From: Pseudomonas sp. GM50
GTDB lineage: Bacteria; Pseudomonadota; Gammaproteobacteria; Pseudomonadales; Pseudomonadaceae
DNA: 64,000 bases
Reading direction: 5' to 3'
Assembly: GCF_000282375.1 (NCBI RefSeq)
Contig: NZ_AKJK01000049.1
Location: forward strand, 62,001 to 126,000
Shown here: positions 18,116 to 27,757 of the stretch, in pieces
Position numbering within the stretch: the first letter of the stretch is position 1
How the letters are laid out: each line of letters starts with the position of its first letter
Notes under the pieces: model-generated
Told to the model about the DNA's origin: nothing
What the model saw: the letters and a program-made list of their open reading frames with translations, nothing else
Database searches by the model: none
Translations under genes and position numbers: made by a program

Positions 18116-18868
18116 GTGAGAGAACCGGGTATAGCGCGACGCGGGTTGCTGCTGATGGTTTTCGCGCTATTTTGCTCGCTCGCCCAGGCGGGGGAGGCCC
18201 CGACGACGCCGTCCGTGATTCACTTGGCCAGCGAAGCCTGGGAAGACTTTACCGCCGCCGATGGCCGTGGTTTGGGCTGGGATGTGTTGCGCGAAGTGTT
18301 CGAGCCGGCCGGCGTCAAACTGGATATTCGAATCGAACCGTATACACGCGCCACGGGCCTTGCACAGCGTGGCGAAGTGGACGCTTGTGTCGGTACCTAT
18401 CGGGATGAAGTCAGCGACGTGCTCTATCCGCGCTGGAGTTTCGATACCGATCCGATCTATGCACTGGGTCTGGCCAGCAATCCGGCGCCGACCCTGCAAA
18501 CCCTGGGCAACTATCGATTGGCCTGGGTGCGCGGCTACAAGTACCAGGCTTATCTGCCCAATGTGCAGCGCTATAACGAAGTCGTGCGGCGGACGGGAAT
18601 TGTGTCGATGCTGACCCACAATCGCGCCGACTATTACATCGATGCCCTGACAGAAATCGATTACATCGTTAATCAAGCCAAGGACCCGTCGCAGTTTCGC
18701 CGCACGCACATCGTGGACCTGCCACTGTACCTGTGCTTCGCCGATACACCTCGGGCTCGCACGTTGATGGCGCTGTTCGATCAGCGTATGGAAGTGCTGG
18801 TAAAAAACGGCCAGCTGAAACCGATCTTCGCCAAGTGGAAACAGCCGTACCCGTTTGGCGCAGACTGA
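18116..18868 (+). CDS. Periplasmic solute-binding protein, transporter family 3-like
   Basis: A 250-residue secreted protein related to amino-acid/polar-solute binding proteins. From the GTG at 18116 it has a signal peptide (RRGLLLMVFALFCSLAQAGE). The binding domain follows, with IHLASEAWEDFTAADGRGLGWDVL, EPYTRATGLAQRGEVDACVG and a closing LKPIFAKWKQPYPFG. There is no adjacent ABC permease, so it may sense rather than transport. It lies 8 bp after pgpA and is probably co-transcribed. The ligand is unknown. Confidence 0.75.
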   Translation: MREPGIARRGLLLMVFALFCSLAQAGEAPTTPSVIHLASEAWEDFTAADGRGLGWDVLREVFEPAGVKLDIRIEPYTRATGLAQRGEVDACVGTYRDEVSDVLYPRWSFDTDPIYALGLASNPAPTLQTLGNYRLAWVRGYKYQAYLPNVQRYNEVVRRTGIVSMLTHNRADYYIDALTEIDYIVNQAKDPSQFRRTHIVDLPLYLCFADTPRARTLMALFDQRMEVLVKNGQLKPIFAKWKQPYPFGAD

Positions 18869-19097
18869 ATACGGTCAATGTGGGAGCGGGCTTGCTCGCG
18901 AAAGCGGTGTGACAGTCACAATGATTTTGAATGTGGAACCGTCTTCGCGAGCAAGCCCGCTCCCACAGGGGATACGGAGGTTGATATCAAACTTTTTGAT
19001 CGTTATGCCCCATAATTCAGCCTAAGCGTCTGTAGGAACGTGCTGTTACAATGCCGCCTCTGCGAATCTTCAGTACCTATAGATCAGGAGCACACCG
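18869..19097. other. Intergenic region upstream of ribA
   Basis: Contains the family C REP pair (18879-18967) and, to its right, an AT-richer stretch likely to hold the ribA promoter. No riboswitch or clear operator was seen. Confidence 0.4.
18879..18967. repeat. REP pair, family C (GGGAGCGGGCTTGCTCGCGA)
   Basis: Inverted copies TGTGGGAGCGGGCTTGCTCG... and ...CGAGCAAGCCCGCTCCCACA separated by about 40 bp. Related copies lie at 23004-23093 and 52394-52485. Confidence 0.9.
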
Positions 19098-19715
19098 GTG
19101 CCTGTCGTTTTTGTCGCCGCTTCCAAGCTGCCAACGCCTTTTGCGCAATTCACCATGCATGGCTTTCTCGATGAAGAGAACGGGCGCGAGCACGTAGTAC
19201 TAAGCCTGGGTGAATTTGCCGACGGTGCTCCGGTACTCGGCCGGTTGCACTCCGAATGCCTGACCGGCGATGCCTTGTTCAGCCAGCGTTGCGACTGCGG
19301 TTCGCAACTCGAGGCGGCGTTGCAGGCGATCGCCCGTGAAGGTCGTGGCGTGTTGCTCTACTTGCGTCAGGAAGGTCGCGGCATTGGCCTGCTGAACAAG
19401 ATCCGCGCCTATGAATTGCAGGATGGCGGTGCAGACACCGTTGAAGCCAATGAACGTCTGGGCTTCGCCGCCGACCAGCGCGACTACGCCATGTGCCTGC
19501 CGATGCTGGAGCACCTGGGCGTGAAGTCCCTGCGTCTGATGACCAACAACCCACGCAAGGTCAAAGCCTTGACCGACATGGGCATCGTGGTTGCCGAGCG
19601 CGTGCCGTTGCACACTGGGCACAACCCGCACAACAAACTCTATCTGGCCACCAAGGCCAGCAAGCTCGATCACATGATGGGCAATGAGCACCAGGGCGAG
19701 GTTGACCGGGCGTGA
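19098..19715 (+). CDS. ribA: GTP cyclohydrolase II
   Basis: A 205-residue first enzyme of riboflavin synthesis, releasing formate and pyrophosphate from GTP. All catalytic landmarks are present: the zinc ligands in [18 protein letters not shown] (residues 52-69), [14 protein letters not shown] near 95 and the C-terminal [12 protein letters not shown]. It starts at a GTG with AGGAG upstream. This is the functional GTP cyclohydrolase II, complementing the degenerate domain in ribBA. Its stop overlaps the next gene by 4 bp. Confidence 0.95.
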   Translation: MPVVFVAASKLPTPFAQFTMHGFLDEENGREHVVLSLGEFADGAPVLGRLHSECLTGDALFSQRCDCGSQLEAALQAIAREGRGVLLYLRQEGRGIGLLNKIRAYELQDGGADTVEANERLGFAADQRDYAMCLPMLEHLGVKSLRLMTNNPRKVKALTDMGIVVAERVPLHTGHNPHNKLYLATKASKLDHMMGNEHQGEVDRA

Positions 19716-20131
19716 CCCGCGGTCAGGTACGGCGGCGACTGTCCGTCAATTGGTGGCAATACCTTGCGCTGGCCTTGGTGCCATTGTTCGTGATCAACGG
19801 CGTATTCGGCCAGAGCGAGACAATTCTGCCGGTGCTGGCTATGCCATTGTTCATCGCCGGTGTGGCGTCGATGTTTGTCAGCCTGAAGTTCTTCGGCGGC
19901 TACAAACACGCGCTGATCGCCACCCAGAAAGCCCTCGACACCCCTGATGAACCCGACGCCTGGATCGCCCTGGCCGCGAAACGCCGCACCGCGTTTCTGG
20001 CGGCCTGCCTGCCTGCCTGGATCGGTGCGCTGGCGGTGTTCGTCGGTCTTGAAGCCGTTCCATTGGTGCTACTGGCGCTGTCGACCGCGGTGCTGTTCTA
20101 CCTCTACCGTATCCCGCGTCAACTCGGCTGA
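19712..20131 (+). CDS. Small integral membrane protein (MFS-like annotation)
   Basis: A 139-residue protein with four hydrophobic helices: roughly residues 14-30, 38-55, 89-107 and 109-128. A short cytoplasmic segment ([20 protein letters not shown]) lies in the middle. It begins at a GTG overlapping ribA and shares one base with the btuF start (TGATG), so the three genes are one transcription unit. Such proteins are often labelled MFS, but it is too short for a transporter on its own. Function unknown. Confidence 0.65.
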   Translation: MTRGQVRRRLSVNWWQYLALALVPLFVINGVFGQSETILPVLAMPLFIAGVASMFVSLKFFGGYKHALIATQKALDTPDEPDAWIALAAKRRTAFLAACLPAWIGALAVFVGLEAVPLVLLALSTAVLFYLYRIPRQLG

Positions 20132-20931
20132 TGCGCAGCATCTGGCTGGCAGTGTTGCTGCTGGCTGTCAGCGCTTCGGCGGCTGCGGTTGAACGGGTCG
20201 TCAGTCTGGCTCCGTCGCTTTCCGAGATTGTCGTTGAGCTGAACTCGGCTGACCTTCTGGTCGGTGTGCTGGATGCCGGTGAACGTCCCGCTGAACTCAA
20301 AGACATTCCTTCCGTGGGCAGCTACGGCCAGTTGGACATGGAACGACTGCTCAGCCTCAAGCCCGATCTGTTACTGCTCTGGCCGGGCAGTGTGGGGCCG
20401 GCTCAGCGTGAGCAGCTCAAACGGCTGAACATTCCCACCTATGTCGCCGAACCTCACAACCTCGAACAACTCACTGCCCAGATTGAAGTGATCGCTTCGC
20501 AGCTCGGAAGGCCTGAACGTGGCGTTTCATTGGCCGAAAATCTGCGTCAACGACTCGATTCCCTGCGCCAGCGTTATCGAAGGGATGAGCCGTTACGGGT
20601 GTTTTATCAAGTCTGGGATCGGCCGCTGTACACCGTGGGCGGTGGGCAGATTATCAGCGATGCGCTGCAGGTATGCGGGGCGCGCAATGTATTTGCCGAC
20701 CTGACGCAGCCTGCTCCGCAGGTCAGTATTGAAGCGGTGTTGCAGCGCAATCCCGAGGTGATTCTAGCCAGCGATCAGGCGCAGCTCGACGCGTGGAAGG
20801 CCTGGCCCCAAGTGACGGCGGTGGTGCAGGGGCAATTGCTGCTGGTGACGGATAAAGGCCTGGAGCGGCCGAGTGGGCAGATGATCGAAGCGACTGCCAA
20901 GTTGTGCCAAGTGATCGCGCCGGACCGTTGA
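20131..20931 (+). CDS. btuF: Cobalamin-binding periplasmic protein BtuF-like
   Basis: A 266-residue periplasmic binding protein of the BtuF class. A signal peptide (residues 1-18) is followed by ERVVSLAPSLSEIVVELNSADLLVG, the classic N-lobe start. GSYGQLDMERLLSLKPDLLLLWPG continues the family pattern, and VYQVWDRPLYTVGGGQIISDAL is the C-lobe signature. It faces btuB tail to tail, which supports vitamin B12 as ligand, although related heme or siderophore binders look similar. No btuCD genes lie nearby. Confidence 0.82.
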   Translation: MRSIWLAVLLLAVSASAAAVERVVSLAPSLSEIVVELNSADLLVGVLDAGERPAELKDIPSVGSYGQLDMERLLSLKPDLLLLWPGSVGPAQREQLKRLNIPTYVAEPHNLEQLTAQIEVIASQLGRPERGVSLAENLRQRLDSLRQRYRRDEPLRVFYQVWDRPLYTVGGGQIISDALQVCGARNVFADLTQPAPQVSIEAVLQRNPEVILASDQAQLDAWKAWPQVTAVVQGQLLLVTDKGLERPSGQMIEATAKLCQVIAPDR

Positions 20932-20945
20932 GACCGAGGCGCGGC

Positions 20946-21035
20946 CTTCGCGGGCAAGCCTCGCTCCTACAGGATAGGAGTTATTCAATTTTTTTGATCG
21001 GCTCAAACCCGTAGGAGCGAGGCTTGCCCGCGAAG
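20946..21035. repeat. REP pair, family A
   Basis: Inverted doublet between the convergent btuF and btuB genes, with arms CTTCGCGGGCAAGCCTCGCT... and ...GCGAGGCTTGCCCGCGAAG. Confidence 0.9.
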
Positions 21036-21064
21036 AGGCCCGCCTGAACACCGCTGATCTCTGG

Positions 21065-22948
21065 TCAAAACCCCGGTGTCCAGGTCACCCCGAACATCCA
21101 CGCCCGACCTTCCTCGCGATACCCATACTGACTGCCGTCATGGCTGTACAGCGCCCGGCTGTAACCCTTGTCCAGCAGGTTATCGACCTTCAATTCCAGC
21201 TTGATCTCGCGATTCAGCGCCCAACTGCTGCGCAACCCCAACAACGCATATCCGCCCAACGGCTGCTGGTTGTTCTCGTCGTCAAAACTGCTGCTCACTG
21301 CCTGCCAACTGGCACCGAAGCCCAGTCGATCGAATTGTCGATCGAGGTCCAGGCTCAAAGTCCGCCGTGCACGACGGGCGAGGGTGTGGCCGCTGTCGCG
21401 ATCCCGCGGGTCGATGATCGCCAAGCCAAGGTTGCTCTGCCAGCCGAACAGCTCTTGTTTCAAGGCCGCTTCAAAACCGTTGATCCGCGCCGAAGCGACG
21501 TTTGCCGGGCGGTTGTTGCTGCCGAAAATAATCGCGTCTTGCAGATCGGTGCGGTACAGCGAAGCTTCCAGACGACTGTTCTGCGTCAGCTGACTGCGCC
21601 ATTGCAGCTCATAACTTTTCGAGGTTTCGGGTTTCAAATCCGCATTGCTGAAATCCGGGTAGTACAGGTCGTTGAAGGTCGGCGCGCGGAAGCCTTCGCT
21701 GTAGGTCAACAGCACATCGTTGTTCGGGTTCAGCGGCAGCGTGAACGTGCCGCTCCAGCTGTTCTGGCTGCCGAACTGCTGGTTCTGGTCGCGACGCAGG
21801 CCCAGTTCGGTAGAGAAACTGTCGGCCTGATAGCGATGCTGGATAAACGCTGCACGGTTCCAGCGGCTGTCTTCGTCGAACGCTGTGCTGCTGTTGATTC
21901 GGTCTTCGTACCAGTCGCCGCCGAGGATCAGGCTGTTGCGCTCATCCAGGGTCAGGTCGTTCTGCCAGTTCACCGAATCGCGATAAGTATTGAACACGCT
22001 GCGCTCGTCGCTGAGCTTGTCGAGCGTCTTCTCGCGGTTTTCGCTGTGGCCGAGTTCGACGCGGGTTTTCCACCGGTCATTGATCCTCGCGTCGACGTAA
22101 CTGCTGACGCTGCTCACAGCGAACTCGCTGTAGGGCTGCTGCTGGACCGATTCAAAGGTGTTCATGTCGAAGCGACCGAACGGGTTGTCGAACGCACTTT
22201 TGCCCTGGTTATCCAGCAGATTGGCGCCGACTTCGATGTCGTCGGTGAGGGCGTGACTCAGGCTTAAGCTGACCGATTTATTGCGGTATTCGTCGTGCTC
22301 TCCGTCGCCGGGATAAGACTCGCGGGTGCGATTGATGCCTGCGGTTTCATCGAGGCTGGCACCGAGATTGAAGCGGGTCTGCCCATCGCCGCCGGACAAT
22401 TCGAGGCTGCGTTCCCAGGTCTGGTTGCTGCCAGCCCCCACGTGCATGCGTGGTTGCAGGCCTTGTTCGTCGCCACGGCGGGTGAAGATCTGGATCACCC
22501 CGCCAATCGCATCGCTGCCGTAAATCACTGAGCGCGAGCCGCGCAGCACTTCCACGCGCTCGACCTGTTCGATGTTGATGTGTTGCAGGTTACTGTCGCC
22601 GGAGGTCGAGTTGCCGATGCGCTGGCCGTCGACCAGCACCAGACTTTGCGCCGACTTGGTACCACGAATGTAGACCCCCGGCAGACTGCCGCGCCCGCCG
22701 GTTTGCCCGACCTGTACACCCGGTACGCGGCGCAGCAGGTCAGTGACACTGCTCGGTTGCAGACGGTCGATGTCGTCGCGGGTGAACACCGTGTTGGCGG
22801 CGCTGCTGTCGTTGCGCGCTTCGACCTGACGGTTGGCGCTGATCAGCACGTCCGGCAGTTTCAGGGCTTGGTCGCGTTCGAAGGTGTCGGCCAAGAGTTG
22901 GCCGGCCGGCAGGAGGGCCAGCGCCAGGGCGAGATGGGGGAGTTTCAT
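21065..22948 (-). CDS. btuB: TonB-dependent vitamin B12 receptor BtuB
   Basis: A 627-residue outer-membrane transporter. From the ATG at 22948 it has a signal peptide (MKLPHLALALALLPAGQLLA) and a TonB-box-like LPDVLISANRQ. The plug domain (about residues 40-150) contains RRVPGVQVGQTGGRGSLPGV and VLRGSRSVIYGSDAIGGVIQ. A 22-strand barrel follows, ending in GVTWTPGF with a terminal Phe. Only about 170 bp separate it from dxs, mostly a REP pair; no cobalamin riboswitch is apparent. Confidence 0.88.
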   Translation of the reverse strand: MKLPHLALALALLPAGQLLADTFERDQALKLPDVLISANRQVEARNDSSAANTVFTRDDIDRLQPSSVTDLLRRVPGVQVGQTGGRGSLPGVYIRGTKSAQSLVLVDGQRIGNSTSGDSNLQHINIEQVERVEVLRGSRSVIYGSDAIGGVIQIFTRRGDEQGLQPRMHVGAGSNQTWERSLELSGGDGQTRFNLGASLDETAGINRTRESYPGDGEHDEYRNKSVSLSLSHALTDDIEVGANLLDNQGKSAFDNPFGRFDMNTFESVQQQPYSEFAVSSVSSYVDARINDRWKTRVELGHSENREKTLDKLSDERSVFNTYRDSVNWQNDLTLDERNSLILGGDWYEDRINSSTAFDEDSRWNRAAFIQHRYQADSFSTELGLRRDQNQQFGSQNSWSGTFTLPLNPNNDVLLTYSEGFRAPTFNDLYYPDFSNADLKPETSKSYELQWRSQLTQNSRLEASLYRTDLQDAIIFGSNNRPANVASARINGFEAALKQELFGWQSNLGLAIIDPRDRDSGHTLARRARRTLSLDLDRQFDRLGFGASWQAVSSSFDDENNQQPLGGYALLGLRSSWALNREIKLELKVDNLLDKGYSRALYSHDGSQYGYREEGRAWMFGVTWTPGF

Positions 22949-23003
22949 GGGCAATCCGTTGGCGCTTTGGAGCGAACAAAATTTTGAAAGGCGCAAAAAC
23001 CAT

Positions 23004-23093
23004 TGTGGGAGCGAGCCTGCTCGCGATGGCAGTGTGTCAGTCAACATCTAAATTGACTGTCAGACCGCTATCGCGAGCAGGCTCGCTCCCACA
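23004..23093. repeat. REP pair, family C variant (GAGCGAGCCTGCTCGCGAT)
   Basis: Inverted copies TGTGGGAGCGAGCCTGCTCG... and ...CGAGCAGGCTCGCTCCCACA between dxs and btuB. The same variant occurs at 52394-52485. Confidence 0.9.
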
Positions 23094-23116
23094 GGGTTTT
23101 GCATGTAGCTAGAGAA

Positions 23117-25015
23117 TTAGAGGTTCAGCAATTGCAGGCGCTGGCGCACCGCTTCTTCGATCCCAATCTCATCCAGCCCGCATTCGGCCAGCATTTGCGC
23201 AGGCTTGGCGTGCTCGACATAGGCATCCGGCAAGCCCAGATGCAGCACCGACTTGAGGATGTTCTCGCGGGCGAGGAACTCGCTGACCGCACCACCGGCA
23301 CCGCCCATGATGGCGTTCTCTTCGACGGTCACCAACAACTCGTGGCTGCCAGCGATTTCGCGAACCAGTGCTTCGTCGAGCGGTTTGACGAAACGCATGT
23401 CGACCACGGTCGCATCCAGCTTCTCGGCGACTTTCAATGCCTCGGCCAATTGCACGCCGAACACCAGCAGGGCGACTTTGCTGCCCTGACGGCGGACTAC
23501 ACCCTTGCCGATTTCAATCGGCTCGAGGTCTTTCGCGATCGGCGCATTCGGGCCGGTGCCGCGCGGATAACGCACCGCCGCCGGGCCGTCGTACAGGTGG
23601 CCGGTGCTGAGCATTTTGCGCAGTTCGTTTTCGTCGCTCGGGGTCATCACCAGCATGCCGGGGATGCAACGCAGGAACGACAGGTCAAAGCTGCCCGCGT
23701 GTGTCGGACCGTCTTCGCCCACCAGACCTGCGCGGTCGATGGCGAACAGCACGTCGAGGTTTTGCACCGCCACATCATGCACAAGCTGGTCGTAAGCGCG
23801 TTGCAGGAAGGTCGAATAGATCGCTACCACCGGTTTTGCGCCTTCGCAGGCCATACCGGCGGCGAGGGTCACGGCGTGTTGCTCGGCAATCGCCACGTCG
23901 AAATAGCGCTCCGGGAAGCGCTCGCTGAACGCCACCAGGTCGGAGCCTTCCTTCATCGCCGGGGTAATCCCGACCAGGCGCGGATCGACCGCGGCCATGT
24001 CGCACAGCCATTCCCCGAACACACCGGAATACTTCGGCCCGCCGGCTTTCTTCGGCGCGGCGGCCGGAGCATCCACAGGTTCGAGTTTGGTGATGGCGTG
24101 GTAACCGATCGGGTCGACTTCCGCCGGAGCGAAGCCTTTGCCTTTTTTGGTGACCACGTGCAGGAATTGCGGGCCTTTCAGATCGCGCATGTTGCGCAGG
24201 GTGGCGATCAGGGTCGGCAGATCGTGGCCATCGATCGGGCCGATGTAGTTCCAGCCCAGCTCTTCGAACAGCGTGCCGGGAACCAGCATGCCTTTGGCGT
24301 ATTCTTCGGTGCGACGGGCGATTTCCCAGGCGCCGGGCAGACGCGACAGAACCTTTTTGCTGCCTTCGCGCATGCTCGCGTAAGTGCGGCTGGAAAGGAT
24401 TTTCGCCAGATAGTTCGACAGCCCGCCGACGTTGCGCGAGATCGACATGTCGTTGTCGTTGAGGATCACCAGCATGTTGGCATTCACTTCCGGCGCGTGG
24501 TTCAGCGCCTCGAAGGCCATGCCGGCGGTCAGTGCGCCGTCGCCGATCACCGCGATCGCCTTGCGATCACTGTGTTGCAGGCGGGCGGCAATCGCCATGC
24601 CCAGCGCTGCGCTGATCGAGGTGCTGGAGTGGCCGACGCCAAAGGTGTCGTACTCGCTCTCGGAACGACGCGGGAAGGCGGCAACGCCATCCTTCTGGCG
24701 CAGGGTGCCCATGCGCTCGCGACGGCCGGTGAGGATTTTGTGCGGGTAGGCCTGATGACCCACGTCCCACACCAACCGGTCGTCCGGGGTGTCGAAGACG
24801 TAATGCAACGCGATGGTCAGCTCGATCACGCCCAGGCCGGCACCGAAATGCCCACCGGTCTGACCGACCGTGTAGAGCAATTCCAGGCGCAACTCATCGG
24901 CCAGGGTTTCCAGCTCGGCTTCGCCTAACCGGCGCAGGCCGTCCGGCGTGTTGGCACGGTCGAGCAGGGGCGTGGTCGGGCGCTTGCGGGGAATCTCATG
25001 AAACGTCGTGGGCAT
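23117..25015 (-). CDS. dxs: 1-deoxy-D-xylulose-5-phosphate synthase
   Basis: A 632-residue thiamine-diphosphate enzyme starting the MEP isoprenoid pathway from pyruvate and glyceraldehyde 3-phosphate. The cofactor-binding motif is [17 protein letters not shown] with [12 protein letters not shown] near residues 155-190. The transketolase-type central domain has [17 protein letters not shown] near 375 and [17 protein letters not shown] near 430. The C-terminal domain has [20 protein letters not shown]. Length is normal. It forms a unit with ispA, 91 bp upstream, and xseB. Confidence 0.97.
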   Translation of the reverse strand: MPTTFHEIPRKRPTTPLLDRANTPDGLRRLGEAELETLADELRLELLYTVGQTGGHFGAGLGVIELTIALHYVFDTPDDRLVWDVGHQAYPHKILTGRRERMGTLRQKDGVAAFPRRSESEYDTFGVGHSSTSISAALGMAIAARLQHSDRKAIAVIGDGALTAGMAFEALNHAPEVNANMLVILNDNDMSISRNVGGLSNYLAKILSSRTYASMREGSKKVLSRLPGAWEIARRTEEYAKGMLVPGTLFEELGWNYIGPIDGHDLPTLIATLRNMRDLKGPQFLHVVTKKGKGFAPAEVDPIGYHAITKLEPVDAPAAAPKKAGGPKYSGVFGEWLCDMAAVDPRLVGITPAMKEGSDLVAFSERFPERYFDVAIAEQHAVTLAAGMACEGAKPVVAIYSTFLQRAYDQLVHDVAVQNLDVLFAIDRAGLVGEDGPTHAGSFDLSFLRCIPGMLVMTPSDENELRKMLSTGHLYDGPAAVRYPRGTGPNAPIAKDLEPIEIGKGVVRRQGSKVALLVFGVQLAEALKVAEKLDATVVDMRFVKPLDEALVREIAGSHELLVTVEENAIMGGAGGAVSEFLARENILKSVLHLGLPDAYVEHAKPAQMLAECGLDEIGIEEAVRQRLQLLNL

Positions 25016-25106
25016 CAGGCGAATCGTTATAGGTATAAAAGATGCGGCAGTTTACCTGATGCATCGCCCCCTGCCCACGCGTTGGTTTTTTTTGGCGGAT
25101 ACGCCG

Positions 25107-25994
25107 TCAGCTGCGGCGATCGACGATGTACCGGGCCAGATCGCGCAATGGCTCAGCCGCCGCGTCAAACGGTCGCAGCGCGTGCAGGGCCTGATCGCGC
25201 AGTTCCAGGGCGTAGGACTTGGCCGCGTCGAGACCGAGCAGTGCCGGGTAGGTCGGCTTGTCCCGAGCGATATCGGCGCCTTGGCGTTTGCCGAGGGTTT
25301 CGGTGTCACTTTCAACGTCGAGAATGTCGTCCTGGACCTGAAATGCCAGACCGATGGCCTGTGCATAACTCTGCAGGGACTTCAGTTCGTCCTTCGCGGC
25401 ATGACCGCTGGCCAGGGCACCGAGCTTGACGCTGACTTCAATCAACGCGCCGGTCTTGTGACGGTGCATGTATTCAAGGGCTTTTTGATCAAGCTTCAGG
25501 CCCACCGAACCGAGATCGATAGCTTGCCCGCCGACCATGCCCGCCGGGCCTGCCGCCAACGCCAGGGCGCTGACCATCTGCAGACGGGTTTCGGCGTCGC
25601 AACTGCTCAGGCGCGGGTCGAGCAGGGCGCTGAAGGCCAGACTCTGCAAACCGTCACCAGCGAGGATCGCGCAAGCTTCATCGAATTTCTTATGCGTCGT
25701 CGGCTGGCCGCGACGCAGATCGTCGTCGTCCATGGCCGGCAAATCATCGTGCACCAGCGAATAGGCGTGGATCAGCTCAACCGCACAGGCCGCGCCGTTG
25801 GCTTGCTCGGCCTTGCCGCCCAACGCCTCACACGCGGCGTAAGCCAGCAATGGACGCACGCGCTTGCCGCCGTTCATCACGCTGTAGCGCATGGCTTCGT
25901 AAAGGCGGGCGAGCTCGGGGCTCGGCGCGTTGAACAGGGTTTCCAGTGCCGCGTTGACGCGAGCCTGGCTGGACGCCGAATACGCCGCAATCAT
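25107..25994 (-). CDS. ispA: Farnesyl diphosphate synthase
   Basis: A 295-residue short-chain polyprenyl synthase. The first aspartate-rich motif is [16 protein letters not shown] near residue 82, and the second is [14 protein letters not shown] near 225. [19 protein letters not shown] lies near residue 42. It supplies C15 precursors from the MEP pathway begun by the neighbouring dxs. Its ATG overlaps the xseB stop by 4 bp. Confidence 0.96.
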   Translation of the reverse strand: MIAAYSASSQARVNAALETLFNAPSPELARLYEAMRYSVMNGGKRVRPLLAYAACEALGGKAEQANGAACAVELIHAYSLVHDDLPAMDDDDLRRGQPTTHKKFDEACAILAGDGLQSLAFSALLDPRLSSCDAETRLQMVSALALAAGPAGMVGGQAIDLGSVGLKLDQKALEYMHRHKTGALIEVSVKLGALASGHAAKDELKSLQSYAQAIGLAFQVQDDILDVESDTETLGKRQGADIARDKPTYPALLGLDAAKSYALELRDQALHALRPFDAAAEPLRDLARYIVDRRS

Positions 25995-26233
25995 TCTGGC
26001 TGATCCGCGTCGAAGGGTTCCTCGGCCAGCTCACCGTCACGCTCGAGCAGCACTTGAACCTTCTGCTCGGCCTGAGCCAGCGCCGCCTGGCAATCGCGGG
26101 TCAGCCCGATGCCCTGCTCGAAAGCGGTCAGCGAATCTTCCAGCGACAATTCGCCGTTCTCCAGACGCTCCACCAGCGTTTGCAGGTCAGCGAGGGATTG
26201 TTCGAAATCCAGTGCAGCTTTTTTGCGGGCCAT
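25991..26233 (-). CDS. xseB: Exodeoxyribonuclease VII small subunit
   Basis: An 80-residue helical small subunit. It carries the family signature [40 protein letters not shown] in residues 8-47 and an acidic C-terminus. It heads the xseB-ispA-dxs operon, and the adjacent 26234-26457 DNA should hold its promoter. Confidence 0.95.
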   Translation of the reverse strand: MARKKAALDFEQSLADLQTLVERLENGELSLEDSLTAFEQGIGLTRDCQAALAQAEQKVQVLLERDGELAEEPFDADQPE

Positions 26234-26344
26234 GGCGGCTATTTCCGGTTGACGTTAAACCGGCGCGACACTAGCAGACATAGGGGTTATGGGCAAATGA
26301 GCGGGGCGTTTCGGCCACTGGTTTTTGGGCGTCAATGCGACCGC

Positions 26345-26457
26345 TGTGGTGAGGGGGCTTGCCCCCGTTGGGGTGCGAAGCGCCCCTAAACCAGACACCG
26401 CGTTTCTTCAGGCATACCGCATTCAGCAATTTGCGACTGCTACGCAGCCGAACGGGG
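26345..26457. repeat. Truncated family B REP at the island border
   Basis: The left arm (TGGTGAGGGGGCTTGCCCCC) and the spacer match the complete copies at 47781 and 54368. The right arm stops after GCCGAACGGGG, and the expected GCAAGCCCCCTCGCCACA is missing. Foreign sequence begins at 26458. Confidence 0.8.
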
Positions 26458-26470
26458 CGATGCGGCTGAC

Positions 26471-26534
26471 TGAGCCGATTAGAAATGCTATTCGGCTCAT
26501 ATAGTGAGCCGAATATGGCGCCTATTCGGCTCAC
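26471..26534. repeat. Repeated TGAGCCGAAT palindromes
   Basis: A perfect palindrome, ATTCGGCTCA-TATAG-TGAGCCGAAT (26490-26514), is flanked by one more half-site on each side (TGAGCCGATTAG at 26471 and CTATTCGGCTCAC at 26522). The spacing suggests a multi-site operator, but no intact gene is placed to be controlled by it. Confidence 0.6.
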
Positions 26535-26668
26535 CGCTCAGCCACCTCTGTGATTTCAGGTTGGTCGGAGTGACAGGCGACATGGTGCTGACGGCGAGGA
26601 TCAGATAGAGCAGTAGGCATCTGGTACGAGGTTCAGTGTCTATCCGATTCTTACAATCGTGACCTCCC

Positions 26669-27757
26669 CTAGCAGGTAGCCATCTCAGGCCTGAAACTAC
26701 TGGAGGTAAGACGTTTGAGCGCAATATCAAGCGCCTGATCGTCGAACAGCTTGCTTTTGCGAGCGGCTGCAGCGGTTCCACCATCCCAATGCCTCAACGC
26801 TTCGCGCACGGCAGGAACGGTCGGGGCAACCTCCTCCTGACTCAACAACCAATCGACCGTCGCCAACAACTCCATACCGAAGGGCGATTCGAAGCCGTCA
26901 ATCAACTCGGCGGTTTGCTCCAAGGCCTGGGAGTACTCTTTGGCCTCTGTCTTTAGATAGGTTTGCAGAAAGGCTTTGCGGTCTTCGTCAAACCAGATCG
27001 CATCACTGATACCCGCATCACTGATGCGTTTGTCGCAATGCAGATAGCTGCCATCAAGATTATTAAGCAGATGCTCCAACCGATTGGCATACGGACCGTA
27101 TTTATGAGCTACGAACTTAAGGTTCAGAGGGTTCTCGGTGTTCGGCAGCTTTTCTATAGCGCGTTCAAGGAACCAGGCCAGCTTCTGAATCTCAAGCAGG
27201 CTGCATTCCATGCCTAAAACCCAATAGCGTCGAACCAATTCTGCAATGAGCGCGCGAGCAGGCGTGAGCTTCTCCACGCCGCTACGTTTGGCGACATTCA
27301 GATACTGATTGGAAGGTTCGAACACCAGCACATCTACATCCAGATCACTCAAAACTTCAACAATCTGTTCGCGGACCTCAGGCCATTTCAAACCACCATT
27401 ACCGGCACCTAGCGGTGGAACCGCAACGGACTTCACATGGTTTTCAATCAAAAAGCGACGCAGATCGTGTAAGCCTTCCGTTATCCATGCCATCTGCGAC
27501 GGCGATCGCCAGTGACGCTTGGTAGGGAAATTTACGATCCAGCGAGGACCTTCCAGTTCGTTGACTGCCGTTACGTGAACCTTGCCTGTCTCTACCTCGC
27601 CAGCCTTGCAGGCCGCCGAATACAGACGGTAGTTCTCCGCGAAGCGCTCTTTGAACATCAGCGCGATACCTTTGCCCATCACACCCACGGTATTGACCGT
27701 GTTGACGAGGGCTTCGGTGTTGGCTTCCAGAAGGTTGCCTTGGGTAAATCTGATCAT
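26669..27757 (-). CDS. darG: DarG: macro-domain ADP-ribosylglycohydrolase antitoxin
   Basis: A 362-residue antitoxin that removes ADP-ribose from DNA and also binds the toxin. Residues 1-155 are a macrodomain: [30 protein letters not shown] (substrate loop) and [20 protein letters not shown]. Residues about 170-362 form the DarT-binding helical domain ([36 protein letters not shown]). The ATG at 27757 overlaps the darT stop (ATGA), so toxin and antitoxin are translationally coupled. DarTG systems act as toxin-antitoxin and anti-phage modules. Its GC content is lower than in neighbouring core genes. Confidence 0.93.
   Translation of the reverse strand: MIRFTQGNLLEANTEALVNTVNTVGVMGKGIALMFKERFAENYRLYSAACKAGEVETGKVHVTAVNELEGPRWIVNFPTKRHWRSPSQMAWITEGLHDLRRFLIENHVKSVAVPPLGAGNGGLKWPEVREQIVEVLSDLDVDVLVFEPSNQYLNVAKRSGVEKLTPARALIAELVRRYWVLGMECSLLEIQKLAWFLERAIEKLPNTENPLNLKFVAHKYGPYANRLEHLLNNLDGSYLHCDKRISDAGISDAIWFDEDRKAFLQTYLKTEAKEYSQALEQTAELIDGFESPFGMELLATVDWLLSQEEVAPTVPAVREALRHWDGGTAAAARKSKLFDDQALDIALKRLTSSSFRPEMATC

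Larger units (their letters stand above)
26234..26668. other. Intergenic: xseB promoter region, cut REP, island left edge
   Basis: A 435-bp stretch without a credible gene. It contains the truncated family B REP (26345-26457), a set of TGAGCCGAAT palindromes (26471-26534), and about 130 bp of unremarkable sequence down to the darG stop. The abrupt change after 26457 marks the left edge of the accessory region. Confidence 0.6.

Noticed and set aside
22949-23116. Cobalamin riboswitch upstream of btuB
   Set aside because: The gap is only about 170 bp, mostly a REP pair, and I see no B12-box-like sequence.
26271-26534. 87-codon minus-strand frame starting in the TGAGCCGAAT palindromes
   Set aside because: Its sequence is made of the palindromes and the cut REP; no coding features.
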